Of a stretch of DNA of 64,000 bases, positions 1 to 7,566 are shown in pieces. The position numbers and the translations under genes were made by a program. This DNA comes from Bacillota bacterium (GTDB lineage: Bacteria > Bacillota > Clostridia > Tissierellales > Sedimentibacteraceae), in the NCBI GenBank assembly GCA_023453025.1, contig JAEXUD010000022.1, positions 1-64,000 on the forward strand, written 5' to 3'. The notes under the pieces are model-generated. The model saw only the letters and a list, made by a program, of their open reading frames with translations, had not been told where the DNA came from and ran no database searches. Each line of letters begins with the position of its first letter. Position 1 is the first letter of the stretch.

Positions 1-166
1 GAGTACCTCCTAAAAAAATAATAATTATATTGCATTGTATAAAAAAATTCACACGCTTTTACATATTATATATACAGCAACCACATATAATATCTAAAAA
101 ACATGTGAAATCCATAAATACTCTGTAATACACATATAGATTAGCATATAAGTCCGCATTTGTCAA
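1..166 (-). promoter_or_regulatory. Promoter and ribosome site of a gene beyond the left edge
   Basis: Read on the minus strand, TTGACA (161-166) and TAATCT (138-143) are 17 bp apart. AGGAGG then lies at about 6-11, so a start codon would fall just outside the window. The leader between them is about 130 nt and AT-rich. The product is unknown because no coding sequence is present. The rest of 1-513 is AT-rich and I see no gene in it, apart from a REP-like motif near 237-270 and the transposase promoter. Confidence 0.5.
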
Positions 167-236
167 CCTTTTATGCTAAATTTTAATTGCTAATTATTTA
201 CAAAAACGTTTTTGTAGTTCCAATGATGCAACCAAA

Positions 237-270
237 CGGGGACGGTCCTTTTTGGGACTGACCTTCCCTA
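237..270. repeat. REP-like GC-rich motif (GGGGACGGTCC)
   Basis: A GC-rich CGGGGACGGTCCTT stands out in very AT-rich DNA, followed by a second arm-like GGGACTGACCTTCCC. Related GGACGGACCTT motifs occur at 3089-3099, 57548-57621 and 58134-58148, so it belongs to a dispersed family. Similar GGGGACGG motifs are common intergenic repeats in Firmicutes, often attributed to REP-associated (RAYT) transposases. No such transposase is in this window. Confidence 0.5.
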
Positions 271-447
271 AATTCTCATCAAAATAAAATATAGTAATCT
301 CTCTAGTCTTGAATTAAACAACAATTCAGGATATTTTTTATGTCAAATCCCGTCTTTAGAAGTTAACACCATAAATCTTTAGGAGCAAATTTAATACAAA
401 TTGCATAAAAATGCCTAAAAATAAGGTTTTTTTTTATTAAAAAAAAC

Positions 448-506
448 TTGTAAAAATATTTTTTATGTGATATAATAATGGCGTTAGTAGCGTTATTGTT
501 GGGAGG
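448..506 (+). promoter_or_regulatory. Promoter and RBS of the IS1634-type transposase
   Basis: TTGTAA (448-453) and TATAAT (471-476) are separated by 17 bp. GGGAGG (501-506) lies 7 nt before the ATG at 514. The decamer AATGGCGTTA at 477-486 recurs inverted at 2251-2260 beyond the gene, so it may be part of the element's terminal inverted repeat. The outer ends and target duplication could not be fixed. Confidence 0.55.
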
Positions 507-513
507 TATTTAA

Positions 514-2190
514 ATGGCATACTATCTAAAAAAGACAAAACTTAAAGGTCGTACATATCTCTCTATTGATGAGAGCTTTTACAGTCACGAAAAGAAAGGA
601 ACTGCTCATAAGTGCTTCAAATCCCTTGGTTCCGTTGAAACTCATATTAAAAACGGCATGGAAGATCCTATTTCTCATTTTCAAAAAGAGGTTGATGCTC
701 TAAATCAGAAAAGATTTTCAGTAGGAGTCAAAAAGATATCTGATAAATCTCCAAATTTGTATTTAGGTTATTTCCCTCTTAAATCTATTTTAGATAAACT
801 TTATATAAAAAAATATGTAGATTATTTTAAGCTTACAAATAATTTTAAATACGACCTTTATGAATTGCTTTCTTCCCTTATTTATGCCAGAGCTGTCAAC
901 CCATGCAGTAAATACAGGACTTTTCATGAAGTATTGCCTGAACTATATGAATCTGTCAACTATTCTTACGACCAGCTTATGGACGGGCTATCTTTTCTCG
1001 GAAACGATTATGAAAAATTTATAGAGATATTTACTGTGCAGACGAACAAGATTTACGGATTGGATGTTTCCAAATCATATTTTGACTGTACAAACTTTTA
1101 TTTTGAAATTGACAGAGAAGATGATTTTAGGAGGAAGGGTCCAAGTAAGGAAAACAAAAAAGATCCTATTGTTGGACTCGGATTATTGCTTGATCGTAAC
1201 CAAATACCTATTGGAATGAAAATGTATCCGGGAAATGAATCGGAAAAGCCTGTTTTAAGGGACGTTATAAACCGTTTAAAAAAGCAGAATAATGTTACCG
1301 GCAGAACTATACATGTGGCGGACAAAGGGCTTAACTGTGCAGAGAATATTGCCTTTTCAAAAAAGAATGGTGATGGATATATATTTTCAAAAACCGTCAA
1401 GGGACTTTCTGAAAAGGAAAAGGTATGGGTTTTATTAAGTGAAGATTTTAAGGAAAAGAAAGATAAGGATGGAAGAATTTTATATTATTACAAATCATGT
1501 ATAGATAATTTCCCCTATGATATAGAACATAATGGGAAAAAAATTACAATAAACCTTACAGAAAAAAGGCTTCTTACATATAATCCCACTCTTGCTTCAA
1601 AAAAGAGATACGAAATAAATAGAATGGTAGAAAAAGCAAGATCATTAACTTTATCTCAGGCGAAGAAAAGTGATTATGGTGAAACTGGAAAATATGTTAA
1701 TTTTACTGATGGTAAAGGAGAAAAGGCAACTGTAGGAATTAATCAGGATGCAATTGACAAAGATTTGAAATTTGCGGGTTATAATCTTATGGTTACATCT
1801 AAAATCGAAATGACTGATGAGGATATATATGACACCTATCATAATCTTTGGCGTATAGAAGAATCGTTTAAAATAATGAAATCGGATTTAGATGCAAGAC
1901 CTGTATTTGCACAAAAAGAAGAAACAATAAAAGGTCATTTTTTAATATGTTATCTTACTGTGCTTTTGGAGCGTGTACTCCAATTTAAGGTTCTTGAAAA
2001 TAAATACTCAACTTCAGAAGTTTTCAGCTTTGTAAAAAATTTCAAAGCCACAAAGGCTGATAGAAATTATATCAATACTACAACTTATACTGATTTTATT
2101 AATGATTTTTCAAATATATCTGGGCTTCCTCTTACGAATTATCATTTGACAGAGACACAGATAAAGTCGATTTTTAAGTATAAAATATAA
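514..2190 (+). CDS. IS1634-family (IS4-like) DDE transposase
   Basis: This 558-residue protein is a DDE transposase of the IS1634 group, a normal full length for the family. Three sequence landmarks support this: the acidic residue in YFDCTNFYFE, the aspartate in HVADKGLNC, and the C-terminal YHNLWRIEESFKIMKSDL, which matches the Y-(2)-R-(3)-E-(6)-K signature carrying the catalytic glutamate. The frame is intact from ATG with a GGGAGG site, so the enzyme may be active. Upstream AATGGCGTTA (477-486) and its reverse complement at 2251-2260 may be terminal repeats. It sits in an accessory, repeat-rich zone. Confidence 0.92.
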   Translation: MAYYLKKTKLKGRTYLSIDESFYSHEKKGTAHKCFKSLGSVETHIKNGMEDPISHFQKEVDALNQKRFSVGVKKISDKSPNLYLGYFPLKSILDKLYIKKYVDYFKLTNNFKYDLYELLSSLIYARAVNPCSKYRTFHEVLPELYESVNYSYDQLMDGLSFLGNDYEKFIEIFTVQTNKIYGLDVSKSYFDCTNFYFEIDREDDFRRKGPSKENKKDPIVGLGLLLDRNQIPIGMKMYPGNESEKPVLRDVINRLKKQNNVTGRTIHVADKGLNCAENIAFSKKNGDGYIFSKTVKGLSEKEKVWVLLSEDFKEKKDKDGRILYYYKSCIDNFPYDIEHNGKKITINLTEKRLLTYNPTLASKKRYEINRMVEKARSLTLSQAKKSDYGETGKYVNFTDGKGEKATVGINQDAIDKDLKFAGYNLMVTSKIEMTDEDIYDTYHNLWRIEESFKIMKSDLDARPVFAQKEETIKGHFLICYLTVLLERVLQFKVLENKYSTSEVFSFVKNFKATKADRNYINTTTYTDFINDFSNISGLPLTNYHLTETQIKSIFKYKI

Positions 2191-2202
2191 GTCAAAATCA
2201 TA

Positions 2203-2250
2203 AAGGCTGTGCATTTAATATCAACTGCAGCAGCCTCTTATTCTTTTAGT
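2203..2250 (+). terminator. Possible terminator after the transposase
   Basis: AGGCTG (2204-2209) can pair with CAGCCT (2231-2236) and is followed by CTTATTCTTTT. The loop is long and the stem short, so this is a weak candidate. Confidence 0.3.
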
Positions 2251-2404
2251 TAACGCCATTTTTGGGTGTCTGATACCAAAGTCAGGTTCTACATGACCTT
2301 AAATTTTCTGTCTAGTTTATTATAGCCTATCCAATTTTTTACTCAACTTATTTGTCATCACAAAAACCCCATTCTTAAGCAAATTTAATAATTTTTATTT
2401 AATA

Positions 2405-2581
2405 TCACTTTTTTCTATCGTAGAACTTTACATTTATATAGTATGATATGACAAATATAACAATTGTAATTAACATTATTGGATAGTTCATATTATTTAA
2501 ACTACCATCTCTGATGAAAAAATATAATATCATAAGTATAACTATGATATATAATCTTTTAAACAACTTTGCAATTTTCAT
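2405..2581 (-). CDS. Small two-helix membrane protein (58 aa)
   Basis: A short minus-strand gene encodes 58 residues beginning MKIAKLFKRLYIIV and ending in KFYDRKK. It has an AAGGAG site 5 nt before its ATG. Two hydrophobic segments (about residues 11-23 and 34-49) flank a short polar loop with RDGSLNN, and the ends are positively charged. It lies just downstream of another small membrane protein gene on the same strand (2688-3050). I do not recognise the family. Size and topology would fit a small membrane accessory or immunity-type protein, but that is a guess. Confidence 0.6.
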   Translation of the reverse strand: MKIAKLFKRLYIIVILMILYFFIRDGSLNNMNYPIMLITIVIFVISYYINVKFYDRKK

Positions 2582-2687
2582 TTCAACTCCTTAGTTCTAT
2601 TGATGAGCAACTTATTAGAATGAGATAATCAGTGTCTATCATCAGGAATACCTTTGTGCGCTTTATTTAATGGCAAACGAAACGTCC

Positions 2688-3050
2688 TCATGTCATATGT
2701 AAAATAAAGCAGGAAGAATATAGAAAATCAATACATATGACATTTTGAATGTGCTTTTTTCTTAACAAATATATCATGCATCCTAAATAAAAAATAAATA
2801 TTGCTCCAGCAACGGTAAAATCAATAGATTGAAGTTTCCAGTTTGATAATCCTAAGTAGAACAAATAAACACTTCCGCCTATTCCAATAATTGAACCTAT
2901 TATTTTGTTTCGCGACAAAAGGACACCACTTGCTAAAAAAATTATTAAAAACACATAACTATTAATGTTGCTCGATAAACCAATTCTCCATGCTAATACA
3001 ACTAAAGATAAATAAAAAAAGAATGGCATATAATAAATTATTTTTTTCAT
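2688..3050 (-). CDS. Small integral membrane protein (120 aa), unknown
   Basis: The 120-residue protein has about four hydrophobic segments: near residues 5-22, 30-46, 50-67 and 80-97. A basic RKKH follows the last one. The ATG is preceded by CGGAGGAATT, a strong ribosome site, so the gene is probably real. It heads toward the 58-residue membrane protein gene at 2405-2581 and is followed upstream by decayed copies of other membrane-protein genes. I do not recognise the family. The C-terminal tail after residue 100 (NVICIDFLYSSCF) is unlike the rest and could be a frameshifted end. Confidence 0.6.
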   Translation of the reverse strand: MKKIIYYMPFFFYLSLVVLAWRIGLSSNINSYVFLIIFLASGVLLSRNKIIGSIIGIGGSVYLFYLGLSNWKLQSIDFTVAGAIFIFYLGCMIYLLRKKHIQNVICIDFLYSSCFILHMT

Positions 3051-3086
3051 AATTCCTCCGTTAATATATTTGGGGGACTCTATTTT

Positions 3087-3099
3087 GAGGACGGACCTT
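3087..3099. repeat. REP-like motif (GAGGACGGACCTT)
   Basis: A single arm of the GGACGGACCTT family also seen at 57548-57621 and 58134-58148. It lies directly downstream of the truncated membrane-protein gene at 3114-3236. Confidence 0.5.
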
Positions 3100-3113
3100 A
3101 AAAATTGATAAAA

Positions 3114-3236
3114 TTAAAGGGTCATCCCCGCGTCACGTCCTGCATGCACCTCATTTACCTCAGACGGATGATATGCAAAATATAGAACCATAATTATCAT
3201 TAGCAATATTAATGTGAATATAACCTTATTTCTCAT
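3114..3236 (-). pseudogene. Truncated copy of the 4119-4634 membrane-anchored protein gene
   Basis: Translation from the ATG at 3236 gives MRNKVIFTLILLMIIMVLYF then PSEVNEVHAG. This matches the first 33 residues of the 171-residue protein at 4119-4634 (MRNKIIFTLILIIIITVLYF, PSEVNKVYAG). After AG the similarity stops and six unrelated codons lead to a stop. The break coincides with a GC-rich CATCCCCGCGTCA motif (3123-3135) that also occurs twice at 3973-3997. It is a 5-prime remnant of a duplicated gene. Confidence 0.8.
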
Positions 3237-3250
3237 GCTTACTGTCAATA

Positions 3251-3544
3251 TTAAAATATAAAGAAAATAGTAATTCCAAAAGTTATAGTAAGCCATGATG
3301 CAACGATTATTTTATCTAATTTTGACGCTTTTTCAAATTCTCGGATGTGGTATAAAAATACAGCCAGCATTATCCAATATGATACTACCCCATCTCCCCA
3401 TCATTATAAAAATACAACCATAAAAAATATAATAACACTTATTATTATCCAATTTATTTTTATTTTTCTTATGTTTTTTCCTATTTTTGTATTTTCAGCT
3501 ATAAGAAATGTTATAAAAATAACGATTGTATTTGATAGTTTCAT
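3251..3544 (-). pseudogene. Internally deleted copy of the 5130-5690 membrane protein gene
   Basis: With a good AGGAGA site, the ATG at 3544 starts MKLSNTIVIFITFLIAENTK, then NIRKIKINWIIISVIIFF. This matches the start of the intact gene at 5130-5690. After VVFL there are two stops, and the reading then resumes as WGDGVVSYWIMLAVFLYHIR to GITIFFIF, matching the intact C-terminus. The middle of the gene, a bit under 300 bp, is missing. The remnant is followed 14 bp later by the truncated second gene (3114-3236), so a two-gene unit was duplicated. Confidence 0.82.
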
Positions 3545-4118
3545 TTGCAAATATTCTCCTATTTTTTATAAATAAGAATAAATGTTAGTTACTTCCATTA
3601 TAAATAATAAATGCAATTATTTTGCTTCTATAATAGAGACGAATATTCTGAGTAATATGTTCCCATATTTTGTACATATTAGCGATTATATTTACATCAA
3701 AAATCCATGAGCCTTCTCAAATTAATTTTTATATTTAATTCAAATTAAATATATCTACCATAATATGGTACCTTGGCACGTGGGCAGAATTAATTGTCAA
3801 GCATATCACGGATAACTAGCGAAACCTCATACAAAAATGGTGAACCTTCCGAATATGAAAAATCAAAATGCGTCAACAGTTGTCCATTCTGAGCGCACAA
3901 GTAAAAAGCCATATTATATAGCTTCTTACTTGTGCTTGTTTAACCTCTACTTTGCTTTGATGTCAACAACCCCATCCCTGCGTCATTCCCCGCGTCATAC
4001 GGGAAATGTCCCTATGCCTACATTGAGAAGGTGCCCTAATATAATAGGAATTAAGAATCTAATAGAGACTCTGAACTCCTATTATTCCTCGTGATATGTT
4101 CATTAACAAAACATAAGA
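3545..4118. other. Gene-poor AT-rich stretch with short GC-rich repeats
   Basis: I see no convincing gene here. The first 50 bases resemble the 5-prime flank of the intact gene at 5690. A 30-bp segment at 3623-3652 is 27/30 identical to 9958-9987. ATCCC(T/C)GCGTCA-type motifs lie in tandem at 3973-3997 and once at 3123-3135. Near 4039-4089 an imperfect inverted repeat with AATAGGA and TCCTATT ends could be a weak terminator for the minus-strand gene ending at 4119. An 85-codon plus-strand open frame at 3837-4094 lacks a ribosome site. Confidence 0.5.
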
Positions 4119-4634
4119 TTATCTTCCGCCGCTATTTAGCATTTGAGTCAATTCCATCGCTTCCTTACGATTGTCACATGGAGCTGAAATTCTTTCTGTG
4201 GAACTTGAACCATAAATCATAGGAACAAAAGTAATTTTTGATAAATTTTTATTCACATATATTCTCCAATATATATCGTCTTTTATATGTTCAAACAAAC
4301 CATTAGCATCATCAAATTTCCACACACTGTTTTTATTGCGGTAATCTAACGCTAAGCCGAATGTCTTTCCAAACTTATAAAAACTAATAGGATAAATAAA
4401 CTCAAATGTACTTGAATTTATGGAAACTGTCCCTATAAAAGATTTCGGCTGCAGTATTAAATTTTTCTTTAACACACCATTAATACTGACATTAACCCTT
4501 TCACTTAATTCTATATTTTTGGTATCACAATATATTCCTGCATACACCTTATTTACTTCAGAGGGACGATATACAAAATATAGAACAGTAATTATAATTA
4601 TCAATATTAATGTGAATATAATCTTATTTCTCAT
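4119..4634 (-). CDS. Membrane-anchored or secreted protein, unknown (171 aa)
   Basis: Residues 5-22 are a single hydrophobic N-terminal segment (IIFTLILIIIITVLYFVY) after a short basic start, which makes a signal anchor or uncleaved signal peptide. The remaining ~145 residues are a soluble, probably extracytoplasmic domain with two cysteines (in YCDTKN and APCDNR). I do not recognise the domain. The ribosome site before the ATG is weak. A truncated paralogue lies at 3114-3236. In the decayed copy this gene directly followed the 192-codon membrane protein gene, whereas here the two are separated by about 500 bp holding an IS3 remnant and a partial duplication. Confidence 0.65.
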   Translation of the reverse strand: MRNKIIFTLILIIIITVLYFVYRPSEVNKVYAGIYCDTKNIELSERVNVSINGVLKKNLILQPKSFIGTVSINSSTFEFIYPISFYKFGKTFGLALDYRNKNSVWKFDDANGLFEHIKDDIYWRIYVNKNLSKITFVPMIYGSSSTERISAPCDNRKEAMELTQMLNSGGR

Positions 4635-4700
4635 ATTTACATACTTTCATACTTATGCTGATATAGATTGAATCCAATAATAAGTACTTAATCTCCATCT

Positions 4701-4859
4701 ATTAATTCTTTCATAATATGCTACATCCCAAGGCCCGAATATATAGAGGCATTTTACAATACTGTAAGAACTCATAGCCATTGCAATTACATGTCTCCTG
4801 TTCAATTTGAGTGTGCTTATGAAGATGCAAAGAAGCTTAATTTGGTGATAGCTAGTTGA
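4701..4859 (+). pseudogene. IS3-family (IS150 group) transposase 3-prime remnant
   Basis: In the plus frame ending at the TGA at 4857-4859 the translation reads IEAFYNTVRTHSHCNYMSP and then VQFECAYEDAKK. This is the diagnostic C-terminus of IS3/IS150 OrfB transposases (YIEAFYNTxRxHSxxxYxSP). Upstream the frame degenerates within about 14 codons and is closed by a stop at 4689-4691. The catalytic core is absent, so this is a dead fragment. It lies between the two membrane-protein genes and explains part of their separation. Confidence 0.8.
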
Positions 4860-5047
4860 TGTTACCTTGTTATTAAAAAAGTAGGAATTAATTTTTACGC
4901 CTTTAGTAGCAGCAGTAGTATTTGTGAAGCTTGTGTGTAAACTCCCATGAGTTTTCCACAAATTCACAAATTATAAATTAAATATTAATAAATTTCTCAT
5001 TTTCAGTTGTACTTTTTCTTGACATAGTACCAATTCCTTTTTATTCG

Positions 5048-5124
5048 TGCACTTTTTCTATTACATTAAATTCATCAATATTAACTGAATTATTAAAATA
5101 ATTAAACAATAAAAAGGCAGACAT
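5048..5124 (-). repeat. Partial duplication of the adjacent gene's internal segment
   Basis: These 77 bases match 5491-5567, inside the membrane-protein gene at 5130-5690, with about five differences. The copy lies just past that gene's stop codon and in the same orientation, so an internal piece was duplicated in tandem. Because it does not join an open frame it is non-coding. Confidence 0.8.
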
Positions 5125-5129
5125 CAATA

Positions 5130-5690
5130 TTAAATTATAAAGAAAATAGTAATTCCAAGAGTTGTAATAAGCCACAAAGCAACGATAATTTTCTCTAACT
5201 TTGACGCTTTTTCAAATTCTCGAATGTGGTATACAAATACAGCCAACATTATCCAATAGGATACTACTCCATCCCCCCATCTTTTCTTGTAAGTATGAGT
5301 GATTATGGAATTTTCTATGTCTATATAATGTGTGTATTTAAAAGTATCTATTATATTTCTAGTAGGTATATTTGTGGCAGGTACTTTTATTTCTATGAAT
5401 AATTTATTTAAAATTCCTGCTCTTTTAAGTATTAAGTATTTTTCTTCCCCTTCTTCCAATATTGTATATATGTATATTCCTTTTTCTTCATGTACTTTTT
5501 CTATTAAATTAAATTCATCAATATTAGCTGAATTATTAAAATAATTAAACAATAAAAATACAGACATAAAAAATATAATAACACTTATTATTATCCAATT
5601 TATTTTTATTTTTCTTATATTTTTCATTATTTTTGTATCTTTCGCTACAAGGAATGTTATAAAAACAACTATAGTTTGCCATAATTTCAT
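5130..5690 (-). CDS. Membrane protein, unknown (186 aa), duplicated locally
   Basis: The protein starts MKLWQTIVVFITFLVAKDTK and has hydrophobic segments near residues 4-15, 30-48, 145-156 and 168-186 around a polar central domain. I place the start at 5690 rather than the earlier ATG at 5708. GGGAG lies upstream of the 5690 ATG, and the decayed paralogue at 3251-3544 has AGGAGA in front of the same codon. A 77-bp internal fragment is repeated just downstream (5048-5124). It lies downstream of the secreted protein gene at 5867-6661 on the same strand. The family is not recognised; a partner or immunity role is speculation. Confidence 0.65.
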   Translation of the reverse strand: MKLWQTIVVFITFLVAKDTKIMKNIRKIKINWIIISVIIFFMSVFLLFNYFNNSANIDEFNLIEKVHEEKGIYIYTILEEGEEKYLILKRAGILNKLFIEIKVPATNIPTRNIIDTFKYTHYIDIENSIITHTYKKRWGDGVVSYWIMLAVFVYHIREFEKASKLEKIIVALWLITTLGITIFFII

Positions 5691-5722
5691 TTGCAAATGT
5701 ACTCCCATTTTTTATAAATGAA

Positions 5723-5791
5723 GAATAAAGGTAGTTAATTTACAAAATTCTTAAGTAATTAAAATTTGCATTTTTTAACTAACCTTTATTC
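5723..5791. repeat. Inverted repeat in the leader of the 5690 membrane gene
   Basis: GAATAAAGGTAGTTAA (5723-5738) faces TTAACTAACCTTTATTC (5775-5791), arms complementary except for one bulged base, with a 36-nt loop. It lies between the secreted protein gene and the membrane-protein gene, so it could act as an attenuator, a terminator-like structure or an mRNA stabiliser. No T-run follows the stem on the minus strand. Confidence 0.5.
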
Positions 5792-5798
5792 ATTTCTT

Positions 5799-5838
5799 GA
5801 GATTATAAATATTTTTTTCTTTAATTATAAAATCTCAT
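5799..5838 (-). terminator. Possible terminator of the secreted protein gene
   Basis: On the minus strand TGAGATTTTATAA pairs imperfectly with TTATAATCTCA across an A-rich loop, 29 nt after the stop codon at 5867. No strong T-run follows, so this is a weak candidate. Confidence 0.35.
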
Positions 5839-5866
5839 TGCAGATTACAAAAGTAATTTATTTGAC

Positions 5867-6661
5867 TTACTCACAATAATCCGGATAAACTTCTATTCCA
5901 TACACTTGATAATACATTAATCTTTGGAATGTTATATTATCTTCCCAATCAAAAACACTAGTATATCCTTCAGTGTAAAAGTCCCCAGTCGATTCGACCA
6001 TGGCTTTTGTGCCATAATGAAAACCATCTGGATAACTAGTATCTGGTGTACTTGTACCTTTCCACGTATATCTCCATAAATCGCATCTTACTTCAAACAA
6101 CTCGGTTAAAGTAACAGATGCTATGTCACCAAATATTGCACCTAATATTGCCCCTGCTAAATTTGGTGATACACTAAGACCAATAGCAACCATAGCGATC
6201 AAAGCAACCATCTTATAAGTACCCGCGTTAACAACATACATTTGATCACTTAAATAACCTATCTCTAAATATGTTTCTATATTCTTTTGTTCTTGTAGTA
6301 TCGGGTTAGTATAATACATTGTTCCCATATAAGAATAACTTTTACTTGATGCAGGCTGAGCAGATATAATCTTAATATCTATATTAGTAGTCTTATCAAG
6401 TTTACCATTCACATATTCCCTACTTATTACCTTATTACCCTTATCATCTGGTCGAGCATCTGCTACTAATACTCCATCTTCATATTGTCTAACAAGAGAG
6501 CCCTCTGCTGTAAGTACAACCTTAGTTCCTTCTTTGGTTGTATAATTAGCAATTTCATTTTCTTCTAATTTGTTTTCCGTCAAACCATAAGCAGACATTG
6601 AGGCATTAAACATCATAACCATTATCAATAATAAACTAATAATTTTCTTTATTCTTTTCAT
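5867..6661 (-). CDS. Secreted protein with a hydrophobic central stretch, unknown (264 aa)
   Basis: The ATG is preceded by AGGAGGGAGAATT, a very strong ribosome site. A basic start (MKRIKKI) and a hydrophobic core ending near SAYG-LTE give a Sec signal peptide of about 26 residues. Residues 40-90 are polar. About 150-190 form a Gly/Ala-rich hydrophobic stretch (MVALIAMVAIGLSV, then NLAGAILGAIFGDIA) like those of pore-forming or bacteriocin-type exported proteins. The aromatic C-terminus ends VYPDYCE. I do not recognise a family. It is divergent from the agr quorum-sensing genes and upstream of small membrane proteins, a layout that would fit a secreted toxin with immunity functions, but that is inference. 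Confidence 0.7.
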   Translation of the reverse strand: MKRIKKIISLLLIMVMMFNASMSAYGLTENKLEENEIANYTTKEGTKVVLTAEGSLVRQYEDGVLVADARPDDKGNKVISREYVNGKLDKTTNIDIKIISAQPASSKSYSYMGTMYYTNPILQEQKNIETYLEIGYLSDQMYVVNAGTYKMVALIAMVAIGLSVSPNLAGAILGAIFGDIASVTLTELFEVRCDLWRYTWKGTSTPDTSYPDGFHYGTKAMVESTGDFYTEGYTSVFDWEDNITFQRLMYYQVYGIEVYPDYCE

Positions 6662-6693
6662 AATTCTCCCTCCTAAAATTAATTTTCTTCTAA

Positions 6694-6720
6694 ATTACAA
6701 ACAATTTTTTTGTTTGTAAT
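6694..6720. promoter_or_regulatory. Perfect 11-bp inverted repeat in the leader of the secreted protein gene
   Basis: ATTACAAACAA (6694-6704) and TTGTTTGTAAT (6710-6720) are perfect inverted arms around five T residues. It lies about 33 bp upstream of the start codon and downstream of the predicted promoter. It could be a repressor operator or a 5-prime mRNA hairpin. Confidence 0.55.
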
Positions 6721-6797
6721 GAGTAAAAACATTAGAAATAAAATTAATATACAACGGAATCACCCCTTTTTCTAATTTATTTCCTGTTGGTGTTTAC

Positions 6798-6828
6798 ATT
6801 ATACTAAACAAACTCTTTCCTGTCACAA
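6798..6828 (-). promoter_or_regulatory. Putative promoter of the secreted protein gene
   Basis: On the minus strand TTGTGA (6823-6828) and TATAAT (6798-6803) have a 19-bp spacer, slightly long. The -10 is consensus. It is the best match between the palindrome at 6838-6892 and the gene. Confidence 0.4.
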
Positions 6829-6837
6829 ATATTGCAT

Positions 6838-6892
6838 GAAGCCCCCTGTTTTTTTGCATGAAAGGGTTTCATGCAAAAAAACAGGGGGCTTC
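6838..6892. repeat. Perfect 26-bp-arm palindrome between divergent genes
   Basis: Arms 6838-6863 and 6867-6892 are perfectly complementary around a GGG centre. Each contains GAAGCCCCCTG, a run of seven T (or A) and GCATGAAA. It sits between the divergently transcribed secreted protein gene and agrB, so it is not a terminator between convergent genes, and no T-run follows the stem on either strand. It may be a regulator-binding site, a transcript-end hairpin or a mobile-repeat core. Confidence 0.9.
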
Positions 6893-6975
6893 GTGAAGAA
6901 TTTTGCTATGATTATTTTAAAATATGGTATCATTTAATAAAGCATTAAGTACAAGACTAATCGGAGGGGTATTTA

Positions 6976-7566
6976 ATGGAGTTATATTTAGAAAACAAAA
7001 TTGTGGGTTATATAAAGAAATATAAATGCATGATTACCGGTGATGACGAAGAAATATTGAGATATGGAATTCAAATATATTATTTTAATATTTCCAAGCT
7101 TTTAATATTACTTGCGGTTTCTATTATTCTTGATATTTTTGCAGAAACTTGTATGGCTTTTTTGCTAATAGCAATATTGAAAAGATTTGCATACGGATTT
7201 CATGCGGATACGTTCTGGTCTTGCCTGGTTATTACTTTTATAAATATTTTCGGTATAGTTTATTTGTCTGAATTATCCTTTAATCCCTTGATAAAAATTG
7301 TGCTTGCTGTGATTTCTTTAATCCTGTTTGCCTTGTATGCTCCTGCTGATACGGAAGAAAGACCGCTGGTAGACAGTAAGAAAAGATTAAAATTAAAAAT
7401 TAAAACAATGTCTGCAGCAGTTTTGTACTTTTTATTATCATTTTTTACTAATGGAGCTTTATCCAATATGCTTGTATTATCATTGACATTTATAGGGCTT
7501 AGCACTTGCCCTGTATTGTATATATTATTTAAAAAGGAGTATAAAAACTATGAGAAATTTATTTAA
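6976..7566 (+). CDS. agrB: AgrB-family peptide-processing protease
   Basis: AgrB proteins are membrane cysteine proteases that cut the AgrD precursor and form the (thio)lactone ring of the signal peptide. This 196-residue protein has the family layout: a polar N-terminus, several hydrophobic segments, and the catalytic pair His76 and Cys83 in AYGFHADTFWSC with the characteristic seven-residue spacing. A basic ERPLVDSKKRLKLK loop follows, as in the family. CGGAGGGG precedes the ATG. The end overlaps the start of the agrD-like gene at 7550 by 17 bp, indicating translational coupling. The sensor-regulator pair lies on the opposite strand, converging on this operon. Confidence 0.93.
   Translation: MELYLENKIVGYIKKYKCMITGDDEEILRYGIQIYYFNISKLLILLAVSIILDIFAETCMAFLLIAILKRFAYGFHADTFWSCLVITFINIFGIVYLSELSFNPLIKIVLAVISLILFALYAPADTEERPLVDSKKRLKLKIKTMSAAVLYFLLSFFTNGALSNMLVLSLTFIGLSTCPVLYILFKKEYKNYEKFI

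Noticed and set aside
3837..4094. 85-codon plus-strand open frame
   Set aside because: Lacks a ribosome site and contains the GC-rich repeat motifs; composition looks non-coding.
4653..4967. 104-codon minus-strand open frame
   Set aside because: It is the antisense of an IS3 transposase remnant that reads correctly on the plus strand.
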